From Argyresthia goedartella (Eukaryota; Arthropoda; Insecta; Lepidoptera; Argyresthiidae), in contig OX463810.1 in assembly GCA_949825045.1 (NCBI GenBank), forward strand, positions 32,188,201 through 32,252,200: a stretch of 64,000 nucleotides of DNA, in the 5' to 3' direction. Positions 24,322 to 35,908 of the stretch are shown piece after piece. A program made the position numbers and the translations under genes. The first letter of the stretch is position 1. Each line of letters opens with the position of its first letter. Below the pieces are notes generated by a model, which ran no database searches, was not told the DNA's origin, and saw only the letters and a program-made list of their open reading frames with translations.

Positions 24322-25776
24322 CACCCAACTTACCTTTTGACACTAATGACTTAGAATTACTACTGGAAACAGGCAGGCACGTGTTAATAATGGGTGACTT
24401 TAATGCTAAGCACACACACTGGAACTGTCCAGCTAACAATGCGCGGGCGGTCGCTCGTTGAACACAAGTTAAGTCACGATTACATAATTCATGCACCAAC
24501 AACGCCAACTTTAGTACACTACCAATAGGACCACATCCCTTCGACACCAGACTTAGCACTTACACTAAACATCTCCGATGTTTCTGAACTGCGAACAGTC
24601 GCTTCACTGTCGTCTAATCACCTGCCGTTTGCTTTCACCATTACTGGGTCTTTCTCTAGGAAAACTCTCAAGTTCTTCCGCTACAGTGATGCAGACTGGG
24701 GAGGTTTTCGAGCCATGATCGATAACGACATATCTATGTCATCTGAGGTTTATCGCAGCAGCGCAGAAATCGATGTTGCGATGGAACTCTTCACGAAAAC
24801 TCTTGTAAAGGCTAGAAACAAACATGTTCCCCTTGGGAGCTTGGGCTCTAAGCCGGCACCTCTGCCTCGCAAACTACGTCAACTAATTAAAGTTAAAAAT
24901 CGTCTGCGGAGAATTGAGCAACACGAATCTTGTGCTTTGAGAAGACGCTGGGTCAAGTCTTCTGTCAATCACCTGCAACACGAGATTGAACTGGGTGTAA
25001 AAGACCACAAGAGCAAAATTTGGCAGAACAAACTTGCTAAAGTAGATGATCCATCCACTGAACTTTGGCGTCTTACAAAATCCCTAAAATGCAAGCCTAC
25101 CATAATTCCCCCACTCAAAACTAGTGCGAGCAATTCTACACTCACCACATCTATTGGCGAGCAGTGTGAGGTGCTGGCAGATTCATTTTTGGAGAATATG
25201 ACACTTACACTAAACTGGCGTTGTGATAATCTTCAAAAACAAGTTGACTCGTCGTTAAAAACCATAGAAGACTTCATACAAACTCCAGGCTCACTTCACT
25301 TTGTCAGACCCAACGAAATTTGGAAGCACCTGCGCAACCTCAAACGGCGTAAGGCACCTGGTGAGGACGGCTTGCATAACGCCATGCTGAAAAACTTATC
25401 ACAAAAAGCTGTTGTGTTCCTCACAAAGATCTTTAACGGTTGTCTTAACATACTTTCCGGTTTCGTGGAAAACGGCTAAAGTGATTGCGCTCCTAAAACC
25501 AGGCAAGGATGATACCATAGGCACTAGCTACCGCCCAATTAGCCTTATTTCATCTCTGAGCAAGATCTTTGAATCACTTATTTATTCTCGCCTACTAGCA
25601 GCCACAAACCATATGTTGAAAAATGAGCAGTTTGGTTTCAGAAAGCAACATTCAACTACTCAACAGTTAGCTCGAGTTGCGGAGCACGTTACCTACCGCC
25701 TCAATATGGAAGAATCAACTGGAATGTTTTTACTTGACCTGGAAAAAGCTTTCGACACGGTCTGGCACTGTGGTTT
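24322..25776 (+). pseudogene. Jockey LINE, endonuclease end to RT start, duplication copy 1
   Basis: It continues the Jockey endonuclease with HVLIMGDFNAKHTHWNCP, then the linker and RT start: KRRKAPGEDGLHNAMLKNL, SYRPISLISSLSKIFE, FGFRKQHSTTQQ and DLEKAFDTVWH. Stops and frame changes disrupt the endonuclease part (24,460-24,560), and one frame change lies at about 25,440-25,480. The text is cut inside the RT at TGGTTT (25,771-25,776), where the second copy of the duplication begins with minus-strand LINE sequence. Confidence 0.88.
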
Positions 25777-27934
25777 TACCAGCGTTTAACAATAAATTAT
25801 TAACTGTGAACCAATTCAAGGTTAAAGACAATACACCATTAACATCAACAAATTCTCCTTTTTGTCTTTCAATTTTGAAGACCAGTGAAGTATCATCAGC
25901 AAACAACACTATGTCAGTTAATTTCTCCACCATGAAAGGCAGATCATTAATATATACCAGGAATAAGAAAGGGCCTAATATGGAACCTTGTGGAACGCCA
26001 ATTTTAACACCCGATCCATCAGATTTTACGCCGTTAACTTCTGCCTTTTGAATTCTATTGCTTAGGTATGATCTTAGTAGATCCAACGCTTTATTTCTAA
26101 CTCCGTAATGATTTAATTTAATTAATAGCGTATTATGATCAACACAATCAAACGCCTTCGACAGGTCGCAAAAAACTCCGATAGCATCCTGTGCGGCCTC
26201 CCATGCAGAATAAATATGAGATACAAGGGTAATACCTGCATCCGTAGTCGATTTACCCCTAGTGAAACCATATTGTTTAGCGTGGAGTTGTTTTGTACGG
26301 TTGAAGTGTGAGAGCATTTGATTGAGTATAATCTTTTCAAATATTTTACTTAGTGTTGGAAGAACAGATATTGGTCTGAAATTTGAAGGATCGCCCTTAT
26401 CTCCCGATTTGAACAGCGGTATAAGTTTACTGTGTTTCATGAGGTCTGGAAAAGCCCCATCGTCAACACATTTATTGAATATATAAGCTAAGTGTGGGGC
26501 TATAACTAGAATTACTGAACCAATGACTTTGACTGATATACCCCACAGGTCTTCCGTAATTTTTAAGTTAAGTAATTTAAACGTTTTGACAATGTCCTGG
26601 GGATATACATGATGAAATTTTAAATATACATTACTGACGCTAGTGTTATTTTTTAATAAAGTCTCTGCTTCAAATGGAGATGAATTTAGACGGTACGTTG
26701 TGAGTACGGGTACATTGGTGAAGAATGTTTCAAAAGCTCGAGCAACATCAGCGTTGGATTTAACAACATCATCACCTATCTTTAGGCAGAAATCACTGTC
26801 CCTTGGTATAACTTTGCCAGTTTCGCGGTTTATTATTTGCCAAACTGTTTTCATTCTATTATTTGAATTTTGAATTTTTCTATTAATGTGTAAAGTTTTT
26901 GCAGTTCTACAAACCAACTTGAAAGTTTTGGAATATTTTTTAACATAGTCATGAAATTTTCGATCAAAGTTATAGGTTTTTTGATCATAAAGGTCATACA
27001 AGATAACTCTACTTTTACGAATTCCAAACGTTGCCCAGTCATTAAATTTAGATTTACCGTTGTAGTCACTGACTTTCTTTAATTTGAAAACTTTATTGAA
27101 TTCTGTCTGAATAATGTTGAAGAAGTCTGAGTAGATTTTGTTTGGGTTCTGTTCATTAAAATCCGGTACTGGAAAATTTATATCTAAGTTTTTCGTATAA
27201 GTCTCTAGTCTATGGGATGTAATAGGCCTATAAAATGATGGACCAGTCTTATCCTTAATAGTTATTGGGAATGAAACTGTTTGACCACTGTGATCGGAGG
27301 GTAAGCAGTTAATTACACTTTTACTTGTGAATGCACAGTCACAAAAAACGTTATCTAAGCAAGTTTGGCTGGTAAGTGTAATTCTAGTCGGCTCTAGAAA
27401 TACATGACATAAATTAAATGATTTGAACAGAGTTATTAATCGTCGCTTCAGTGTTGTATCTACAAGCAGATCTACATTAAGATCGCCACAAATAATTAAC
27501 TTTTTTCTGTTATTACAAAGTTTAATGAGGGCTTCCTCCATAATTTTCTCAAATAATTCGAAATTGCCATGGCCTTTTTCATCCCTCGGTGGTCTGTAGA
27601 CACAAACAATAATATGGCTATCTAACTCAACACAGGATACCTCTATTTGTCATTCAACAGTAAGTGCAAGAATATCTTTCCGTTGTTTCACCTTAATATT
27701 ATTTTTCACTAAGATTAAAGAACCACCTCTATCAGCAGTCTTTCTATTGTAACAACTGACAATTTTGTAATTATTTATGTTAAAAGACATCATATTTTCC
27801 TTTAACCAGTGATCTATAATACAAATAACTTCGGTGTCAGAATTATTAAGAAATAATTCTAATACAAGTTCTTTGCCAGGTAGCCCCTGGATGTTTTGAT
27901 GGGCAATATTTAACTGGGGCTTACATTTTGACAT
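25777..27934 (-). pseudogene. LINE ORF2, duplication copy 2, C-terminus cut off
   Basis: Same sequence as the inner part of copy 1, including the in-frame TGA (27,652-27,650). It is cut at the duplication junction shortly after FADDTSLVF and NAGKT, so the thumb and C-terminal region of the RT are absent. The reading frame runs a few codons into Jockey antisense sequence and stops at 25,730. Confidence 0.9.
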
Positions 27935-27981
27935 ATTTAGTGGCTCTTGTATGCTAGAGATTTCCTCTATTGTCTTATGAA

Positions 27982-28613
27982 CTAATTTAAATTACTTGGA
28001 ACAGATTCCAATGTTGCATGCAAAGTATAATTAACAGGTGAATTCCCAATAGGGGTGCATGTCATATTACTCTTAAAATAAGCTGATGTCAAGTTGAACT
28101 TAGTTAAACCAACTATAGCTGCGTCGCATATATTATAAGCTAACAATGTAGCTACTAATTTTCTATATTTATTAGACAGGTACAATGTATCCCGTGTCAG
28201 AGTAAAGTTATGAATAAAATTATTCATGTCGAAATATAAAAAAGCATCGCTGTGATGACATGTTAAATTAAATAAATGAATATTCATTCTATGCACAGAT
28301 TTGTTCTGTAGTTCTGTCAAATTACAGGCATATGGAAAATTGCATAGTATAAATTTGCATTTCATCCTACTATGTAAGTCTAGAAGTGTTTCAACACTTT
28401 TATTCAAATCATTCCGACTAATGTTTGAATGATTTCCTACCATAATTACAATTGTGCTGTACTCATCATAGATACCGCGACTAATCATCTTCACTAGATC
28501 TACAAATGAACTATTTGGACAGCAAATGTTCGTTACTTTTTGGTTAAGCCGGTTATGTAATAGAGTCCCAAATCCTGCACCTACTTTGTCGGAGAACAAC
28601 AGAGTTCCACCAC
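27982..28613 (-). pseudogene. LINE ORF1, 5'-truncated, duplication copy 2
   Basis: Identical to 23,683-24,314 apart from one substitution (Phe instead of Ile in DAxLYFDM). Same truncation at TACCAAT (28,614-28,620). Confidence 0.65.
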
Positions 28614-28620
28614 TACCAAT

Positions 28621-31015
28621 CACCCAACTTACCTTTTGACACTAATGACTTAGAATTACTACTGGAAACAGGCAGGCACGTGTTAATAATGGGTGACTTT
28701 AATGCTAAGCACACACACTGGAACTGTCCAGCTAACAATGCGCGGGCGGTCGCTCGTTGAACACAAGTTAAGTCACGATTACATAATTCATGCACCAACA
28801 ACGCCAACTTTAGTACACTACCAATAGGACCACATCCCTTCGACACCAGACTTAGCACTTACACTAAACATCTCCGATGTTTCTGAACTGCGAACAGTCG
28901 CTTCACTGTCGTCTAATCACCTGCCGTTTGCTTTCACCATTACTGGGTCTTTCTCTAGGAAAACTCTCAAGTTCTTCCGCTACAGTGATGCAGACTGGGG
29001 AGGTTTTCGAGCCATGATCGATAACGACATATCTATGTCATCTGAGGTTTATCGCAGCAGCGCAGAAATCGATGTTGCGATGGAACTCTTCACGAAAACT
29101 CTTGTAAAGGCTAGAAACAAACATGTTCCCCTTGGGAGCTTGGGCTCTAAGCCGGCACCTCTGCCTCGCAAACTACGTCAACTAATTAAAGTTAAAAATC
29201 GTCTGCGGAGAATTGAGCAACACGAATCTTGTGCTTTGAGAAGACGCTGGGTCAAGTCTTCTGTCAATCACCTGCAACACGAGATTGAACTGGGTGTAAA
29301 AGACCACAAGAGCAAAATTTGGCAGAACAAACTTGCTAAAGTAGATGATCCATCCACTGAACTTTGGCGTCTTACAAAATCCCTAAAATGCAAGCCTACC
29401 ATAATTCCCCCACTCAAAACTAGTGCGAGCAATTCTACACTCACCACATCTATTGGCGAGCAGTGTGAGGTGCTGGCAGATTCATTTTTGGAGAATATGA
29501 CACTTACACTAAACTGGCGTTGTGATAATCTTCAAAAACAAGTTGACTCGTCGTTAAAAACCATAGAAGACTTCATACAAACTCCAGGCTCACTTCACTT
29601 TGTCAGACCCAACGAAATTTGGAAGCACCTGCGCAACCTCAAACGGCGTAAGGCACCTGGTGAGGACGGCTTGCATAACGCCATGCTGAAAAACTTATCA
29701 CAAAAAGCTGTTGTGTTCCTCACAAAGATCTTTAACGGTTGTCTTAACATACTTTCCGGTTTCGTGGAAAACGGCTAAAGTGATTGCGCTCCTAAAACCA
29801 GGCAAGGATGATACCATAGGCACTAGCTACCGCCCAATTAGCCTTATTTCATCTCTGAGCAAGATCTTTGAATCACTTATTTATTCTCGCCTACTAGCAG
29901 CCACAAACCATATGTTGAAAAATGAGCAGTTTGGTTTCAGAAAGCAACATTCAACTACTCAACAGTTAGCTCGAGTTGCGGAGCACGTTACCTACCGCCT
30001 CAATATGGAAGAATCAACTGGAATGTTTTTACTTGACCTGGAAAAAGCTTTCGACACGGTCTGGCACTGTGGTTTATTACACAAGCTAGTATCCTATAAA
30101 GTTCCACTTGGTCTCGTGAGGCTCATTAAAGACTATCTTAACGATCGCCAATTCTTTGTCTCCATCGGCGAAGACAACAAGTCTTGTAGTCGTCACATTC
30201 CGGCAGGAGTTCCTCAGGGTTCCATTTTGGGACCGTACCTATTCCTGCTGTACCTCAATGATATCCCTATTCAGACGCGAACTAGTCTTGCTTGTTTTGC
30301 CGACGACACGGCTTCATTCACATCGTCCAAAGACATCGACCTGATCGTGGATCGTCTTCAGTTATCAATCCAGTTGTTGCAGTCCTATTTCTCAAAATGG
30401 AAATTGAAACTAAATGACACCAAAACCGAAGCTATTATGTTCAGCAGGCAACGCAATGTACCATCGAGATGTCTTCGGATTAATGACCATAGGATCCCAT
30501 GGCAAAATTCCGTTAGAAATCTTGGAGTCAATCTGGACCGCAAAATGAATTGGACATATCACACCACACAATTACGACTTAAAGGTATCAAAGCACTCGG
30601 CGCGTTGGGTCCAATCCTTAATAAGCGTAGCAACCTAAGGCCGACGACTAAACTTCAGATTTACTCCACCCTGGTTCGGCCGTGCATAACATATGCTGCT
30701 CCTGTGTGGAGCAGCACGTGTAAATCCAACTACAGTAACCTCCAGGTGATACAAAACAGGGCACTTAGAACGTCATTCAACACGCCACTTTATACTAACC
30801 TTCAAAAACTACACGACAAAATTATGTTTCCTACCATTACAGACTTCATACATAGAATGACTCGTAAATTCTACCTTCATAGCATCAAATATAATACTAA
30901 CACCCTGGTCTCATCAATAGGCAGAACACGCATGGCGACATTACCGTTTATCGATAAATATAAAACGTACAGACTGCCCCATCACTTGATTCTAGGCGAC
31001 GAGTGTGTGTGACTC
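28621..31015 (+). pseudogene. Jockey LINE, endonuclease end to ORF2 C-terminus, duplication copy 2
   Basis: Repeats the disrupted endonuclease end of copy 1, then continues through a complete RT: GVPQGSILGPYLFLLYLND, catalytic FADDTASF, WKLKLNDTKTEAIMFS, and the C-terminal ALRTSFNTP and HHLILGDE, with a stop near 31,010. The frame change at about 29,740-29,780 is shared with copy 1, so it predates the duplication. The RT frame is open from about 29,711 to 31,012. Confidence 0.92.
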
Positions 31016-31571
31016 ACTACCCGGTCTAGTACCGGTTGCTTGCTTGCACCTGGCCGGCATGGCAACAGCTCGTGTATTTAATTTAGTTATTGATAATTGT
31101 AATAGCAGGCTCGATTTATGATGGTCGCTTACTTAGTTTACCATTTACACAAGACGCGCATTAGTAAATATATGAGATGCACCAATGCGAACCATCTTAC
31201 ATCGTACCTTTTGTACTCAGGTTTATTATTTTTAGTGTACCCTCCTGTGCTTCTGCATTAGAATAAACTCAACAGAGTAGGTACACTGGGTATTTAGTCT
31301 TAGTTTTAGTTTTAGATTACGATGCCATAAATGCTAGTTAGCCATAAAACAAGCATACCTACCATTGTTTACGAGTTTATGTCTGTATATGTCTTAATAC
31401 TTTTATTTTATTTATGTACAAGTTTTTATAAAGGTGCCTTCTAGCCTGAAAAACATTATTATTAGTAGAAATTAACTTTGTGTGCTAGGTAGATAATAGT
31501 TGCTAGTCATACAAAAACAATGTATAACATGAAATAAAGAATTCTGAAAATCAAAAAAAAAATCAATCAAA
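31016..31571 (+). other. Jockey LINE 3' UTR and A-rich tail
   Basis: Non-coding. It ends with AATAAA (about 31,533), then an A-rich tract with TCAA interruptions (31,551-31,571), directly followed by the 20-bp target duplication. This is a typical target-primed LINE end. Confidence 0.85.
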
Positions 31572-31904
31572 ATTACATTAATTTACAACTCTTAGAGACC
31601 ACATATCTGATTAATCGATATTAATTTCAACTTGACGCCTCCACGCGTCACTGAGAAAAAGGATCTTATCCGACGTTCAGACGGTCGACGGACAACATCT
31701 CGCCTCTACATCTCACTTCTATTAAAAAAAAACCTATTAAGAATAAGATAGCAATATTTTATTTTAATTTTTACTCACGCACAGTATTTTATTTTTTATT
31801 ATACTTGTTTCTTAAACATTCATAAAATCATTTCCCACTTCTTATAGTAGTTTATGTGACTGATAATTCACTCGAGAGTGTTAATGCCTAATTATGTACA
31901 GTCA

Positions 31905-32415
31905 CATACACTAGTTTATCGACACACATATCATAAGCTCTCTTTGATGTGTTCAGAAACCGCATGTTTGACCGGCATTGTGGCTCTGCAGTTGTTTAGC
32001 TTGTTCTGTAGTATAAAATAAAAAAATACCAACAACAATAAAATTATACCAACTTCACAGACAAACTAGGGGCGGCATGCAGGCGGGCGTCGGCGTTCGA
32101 AATTCGAATTTCAGTACCTTAGAGTCTAAGGTACTGACATTCAAATTTAAGGCTTAGACTATATATAATCTAAGGTCAGTACCAACTTCACAGACAAACT
32201 AGGGGCGGCACGTAGGCGGGCGTCGGCGTTCGAAATTTTAATGTCATAATATGCAGAAAATATGTTCAGAAAATATATTATGGTGATAATGTGTAATTTT
32301 TCAGGTAAGAAATGAGTTTTTACCAAGTAGTTTAACATTATGCTGATCATAACGTGCGGTTTTTGTACGCAGTAAAGAGGGTTTATGATACGTGTGTAGA
32401 TAAAATTTATTATGT
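31905..32415. mobile_element. MITE with about 60-bp inverted ends
   Basis: The left end (TTTATCGACACACATATCAT through GTTCAGAAACCGCATG) is the inverse of the right end (CGTGCGGTTTTTGTACGCAG through GATACGTGTGTAGATAAA) with some mismatches. Other copies: a fragment at 34,212-34,298, and a full copy split by the second BEL element (about 56,525-56,606 plus 62,954-63,170). Confidence 0.8.
32047..32237. repeat. 58-bp direct repeat separated by 75 bp
   Basis: TACCAACTTCACAGACAAAC followed by TAGGGGCGGCA occurs at 32,047 and 32,180. The spacer contains a small hairpin (CAGTACCTTA and TAAGGTACTG). It lies inside the MITE. Confidence 0.8.
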
Positions 32416-33079
32416 AATTTATTTCTACCCATTCTATGTATTTCCTTTATAACGTTAAGTTCCCATTCTGTTAATTTTAATAAAATATATGTTAGTTTTT
32501 AGTTTAATTATATTATAATGTAAGAGAAGGTCTGAAAATCAGCGTTGGGAGCAGCGCATTACCGTAATTTTTGAACTGCCCACAGCAGGTGCTGAGACCC
32601 TTCCTATTTTGCCAGTAAAATAATTGTTTTCTATAAAAACTTTTCTATCTGTATGTTTTTTTTTGTTTTTTTTTTTTTTTGGCAAAATAAATACTTTTTC
32701 GTTCTTTCTTTCTTTCACAACGACGTGATTCTAAACAAGCTCTTTTTTCCTTTTAACATTAAAATGAAAAAAAAAGGAAAGGAACTCTAGTAACAAAAGC
32801 GTCATAATTTCAAAATACAACATATTAAACTAATAATACCATTGTGACTTCCTACAAGCTATTAACAAGTAAAGGATCGTTGACTGGCATAATCGACGTA
32901 TCGCGGCTATTTGTAACAAGTAATTTGACATGCTTGTTGCGCTAAGTGATTATCATGATCACTGTTATTTCTCACAATAAGTATAATTAGATAAGCTATT
33001 ACTATGAGCATTGAGCATCTTTGCTGGCGCGGTAATAGGCTCCCTGAGAATAAGTTGTATCAGGCAGGCCTCGGAGAAC

Positions 33080-33246
33080 TCACGCAATTTCCATGCTGAC
33101 AACTCCACGTCATAAAACCGCGGCCTATGAGCACGGGTCTAGTCTCCGGGCCATTCGGTTGTGGAATGCACTAACCTGCACCATCAGCGACTGTCCAACT
33201 TGGAATACATTTAAAAGTCGCGTGAAGATGCATTCTCTCTCTCTTT
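33080..33246 (+). pseudogene. C-terminal fragment of a LINE ORF2
   Basis: The plus strand reads TPRHKTAAYEHGSSLRAIRL, then WNALTCTISD and FKSRVKMHSLSL before a stop. It aligns with the end of the intact ORF2 at 48,042-50,969 (TPRHTTSAYEHSFRLQAVRL, WNALPCAIRD, FKNRVKEHFLSLL). Upstream homology is lost to frame changes. Too short to appear as an open frame. Confidence 0.8.
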
Positions 33247-33364
33247 AGAATCATAGGTAGAATGAATGTAAGTATTTGTAAGTACAGTCGTAACAATATC
33301 GTAGAATTGTCTAGATCATGATATAGGCAATCATGGTTGAATTAGAACTATCATTGAACAAAGA

Positions 33365-33500
33365 AATATTTAAGGGCAAAACACTGCGGTAGCTTAGGTG
33401 AAGACTAAAGGGGGCGAGCGCAGCGAAGCCCACGAATAGTCTTCGTGTTAGGTCGACATGTATAACACAAAAAATACCACGTAGTACTGAAAACAAATGC
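33365..33500. repeat. Dispersed block, third copy
   Basis: GGGCAAAACACTGCGGTAGCT and GGCGAGCGCAGCGAAGCCC match the blocks at 6,557-6,660 and 9,737-9,830. Non-coding; class unknown. Confidence 0.65.
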
Positions 33501-33639
33501 TTTTTAAAAAGACATGTATTCGTGGAATTTAACCCTTTCTGACTGGCCATTTCATGATAGAGTCAATTCATGGTTGGCTTTTTCTTGAAATAATCAGATT
33601 CTACGATATAGCTACGACATATATATATCTAAATGATAT

Positions 33640-34500
33640 AAAATAAAATACATAAAACTTAGCAAACGTCATTTTTTGCCTCTTCACTGAGGGAGAAGAC
33701 GGGCGTGGAATCACCCACAGATTGATTTTTAGATCTCTTAAAAATTGCTTGTGCTTAACTAACATAAATATTACAATATTAATTATTATAATTAATAAGC
33801 AGGAATAAATAATTGCAAAATTATTAACAGCAAGGACTGTATTAAGCTAGATTAACCACATACAGTCCCATCATTTAAATAATCTTTAATATTGTTATAT
33901 CCATTTTTCGACAAAGTGGATTTAAAATGCTTTTTAAATTGCTCAAATGGCAATTTCAAAATCTCCAGAGGTATCTTATTGTATTAGTTAGAGAATGCAC
34001 TGACCCTTGAAAGAATTGTTAACCTTCGCGAGTCTAAACCGGGGCGAAACTAGTCTGTGATTATTTATTAAGTAATCATTACAGCTAGCGCTAAGTTTCG
34101 AAAATGTGGTAAAGGTTCTTGCGTACATACATTATATTTACAAAAATAAATTGACTAGATACAGTTAATATGTCAATTTCTTTAAAAAGCTCTCTTAAGG
34201 AGTCTGTGCGTTTTATAGTAGTTTATCTACAAACGTATCATAAACCCTCTTTACTGCGTCCAAAAGGGTTTACGATACGTGTAAAGATAAAATTATAAAT
34301 TGCTCGAATAGCTCTTTTCTTTAAAATATAAATAGTTTGACTATCCACTGCTTTCCCCCACAACAAGATACCATAGAATATGACACTATGGAAGTAACTA
34401 AAATATTCTAGCCTAGATGTAGCCACATCCGTGTTTTGGCTGATGTTCCTAACAGCGTAAACCGCAAAACTTGATTTACCACCATTTAATTTACAATAAT
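33640..34500 (-). pseudogene. 3' end of the CR1/Jockey-superfamily LINE, diverged copy
   Basis: The minus strand reads AVRNISQNTDVATSRLEYFS, close to AVRNIRQSTDVATSRLVYFS in the 20.8-kb copy, then the ORF end and the full 3' UTR down to about 33,640. A MITE fragment (34,212-34,298) interrupts the coding part. This copy is important because it shows ORF2 and 3' UTR contiguous, defining the 8.2-kb insertion in the other copy. Confidence 0.85.
34212..34298. mobile_element. MITE end inserted in LINE fragment
   Basis: AGTTTATCTACAAACGTATC, CATAAACCCTCTTTACTGCG and GATACGTGTAAAGATAAA match both ends of the 31,905-32,415 MITE placed nearly back to back, as expected for an internally deleted copy. 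Confidence 0.7.
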
Positions 34501-34811
34501 GTAAGTACTGATTAATTTCGTTACATTGTTGTACACATCCCATCTTAACCTGGTTTGCTGGAAGAGATCTCTTGTTAGAGATAAGCTCGCCGTTGTACAC
34601 TATTTTCGTATAACTTATTGTTTTTATGAATTATGAATTGTATCACATAGGTCCATACTTCGCCTACGCTAACTTGTATCTTACTTGTAATAATACAGGT
34701 AGTTTTTTCTCGACTCTAAATCTTAGCTTGGAATACTTAGTTGGGTGTACTTCGAAAATGTTACCGGGCGAGTTGAACAAAAGCGGTGTCATACCGTCCT
34801 ATTCTCGGCAG

Positions 34812-35065
34812 TCCTAGGGTTCCGTAGCCGAAGGGTTTCGCTATCCGTCCGTCCGTCCGTCTGTCTGTCAGCTGGCTGTGTATCTCAGGAAACATTGTAC
34901 CTAGAGAGTAGACATTTTCACAAAATGTGTATTTTTGCCGCATAAGCATTACGAACTTGAAAAAATGTAAGGGCAATAAAATTTTATTCGGAATTGCGCA
35001 AGAAGAGTAAAAATCCCCTTTTACTGAACCCTCCGTGCGCAAGTCCGACTAAAAATTGACCTGAG
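34812..35065. mobile_element. Dispersed repeat with GGGTTCCGTA core, copy 4
   Basis: Contains TAGGGTTCCGTAGCCGAAGG, CCGTCCGTCCGTCTGTCTGTC and the end CCCTCCGTGCGCAAGTCCGA. It lies about 50 bp upstream of the NBAS exon at 35,119. Confidence 0.6.
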
Positions 35066-35118
35066 ATTTGACTCTACCATAATTAACTAAGTTATCACTT
35101 CCACCTCTTCATTTCTAG

Positions 35119-35316
35119 TCGGAGATCGTCCCGGCCCCAGCAGACACGGAGGACAGCATGTTCGAACTGACGAAAGAGTTGTTCAAATCCGTTCTGTTCG
35201 CCATCACGGACCTGGAGAGCCTGCAGCCTCGTCCCAAACGGATCACGGTTGTGTCGCGCGTGTACCGACTGCTGTGCATCAAGAGCACCACGCCCGACGA
35301 GTTGTTCGCTAGGAAG
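35119..35316 (+). CDS. NBAS: NBAS exon
   Basis: 66 codons in phase 0, acceptor TTCATTTCTAG, donor AAG followed by GTAAGT. It encodes SEIVPAPADTEDSMFELTKE through RPKRITVVSRVYRLLCIKST to TPDELFARK. The last part matches the vertebrate NBAS segment with RPRTITKNYRLVSLRSTTPEE, where the propeller gives way to the helical Sec39-like region. The acidic start matches an acidic linker in the family. The 3' 76 nt and first 16 nt of the intron are repeated three more times downstream (see repeat at 35,241). Only the first donor keeps the protein frame. Confidence 0.9.
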
Positions 35317-35597
35317 GTAAGTGTCGGAAACTGATCACGGTTGTGTCGCGCGTGTACCGACTGCTGTGCATCTAGAGCACCACGCCCGACGAGTTGTTCG
35401 CTAGGAAGGTAAGTGTCGGAAACTGATCACGGTTGTGTCGCGCGTGTACCGACTGCTGTGCATCAAGAGCACCACGCCCGACGAGTTGTTCGCTAGGAAG
35501 GTAAGTGTCGGAAACTGATCACGGTTGTGTCGCGCGTGTACCGACTGCTGTGCATCAAGAGCACCACGCCCGACGAGTTGTTCGCTGGGAAGGTAAG
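35241..35597. repeat. 92-bp tandem repeat of exon end plus splice donor, four copies
   Basis: Copies start at 35,241, 35,333, 35,425 and 35,517 with exact 92-bp spacing; the fourth is cut at about 35,597. Each holds 76 nt of NBAS coding sequence and an AAG|GTAAGTG donor. Copy 2 has AAG changed to TAG; copy 4 has AGG changed to GGG in GCTAGGAAG. Use of donors 2-4 would read into TGA at 35,332-35,334. Confidence 0.97.
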
Positions 35598-35908
35598 TGA
35601 CCGAAGCGGTTCACATGTTCACATGCCGTCAAGAGCGCCGCGCCCCAACGGGGCTCCACAGGAAGCAAGGGGGGGGGGAGGTCATACAGTGAAGACCTAT
35701 AGGCAATATCAAGTAGCCCACATTTACCCACTGCTGGGTATAGCCAGGCCTCTTGTTCACCACTCCATCTACTCCGGTCCAAATCAACAACTGCCTACCA
35801 GCTATGGCAATGATAAACAAATGATTAAGGTAAGGTAAGCTAATATTAATTAGCTAATTTGCATAATAATAGATATTATGAAAAAAGCTCAAGGGTGTCT
35901 AGTCTTGT

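Larger units (their letters stand above)
21472..30075. repeat. 4,299-bp tandem duplication (two copies)
   Basis: Copy 1 is 21,472-25,770 and copy 2 is 25,771-30,069. Each contains the inner part of the minus-strand LINE and the adjacent part of the plus-strand Jockey element. Every ORF recurs at an offset of exactly 4,299. TGGTTT stands at the left edge (21,472), the junction (25,771) and the right edge (30,070), so the joint has 6 bp of microhomology. The only difference noticed is A/T near 23,944 versus 28,243 (Ile or Phe in ORF1). Confidence 0.95.
11961..31591 (+). mobile_element. Jockey-type LINE, 5'-truncated, split by nested insertions, with 20-bp target duplication
   Basis: ATTACATTAATTTACAACTC occurs at 11,961-11,980 and again at 31,572-31,591, directly after the element's AATAAA and A-rich tail. 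The element begins inside its endonuclease domain at about 11,981, so ORF1 is missing. Coding resumes at 24,322, right after the nested insertion, in the correct order. The endonuclease text before the break (HHIFSVYQ) continues after it (PNLPFDTNDLELLLETG), showing one original element. Its middle part is present twice because of a later tandem duplication. Confidence 0.88.
31592..33009. other. Intronic spacer with MITE and simple repeats
   Basis: No gene. It holds the MITE at 31,905-32,415 with an internal direct repeat, T-rich tracts around 32,655-32,690 that look like a LINE or processed-RNA tail, and AT-rich unassigned sequence. Confidence 0.5.

Noticed and set aside
35527..35838. 103-codon ORF running on from the fourth 92-bp repeat
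   Set aside because: It begins inside a duplicated exon piece without an ATG of its own and runs into intron repeats.
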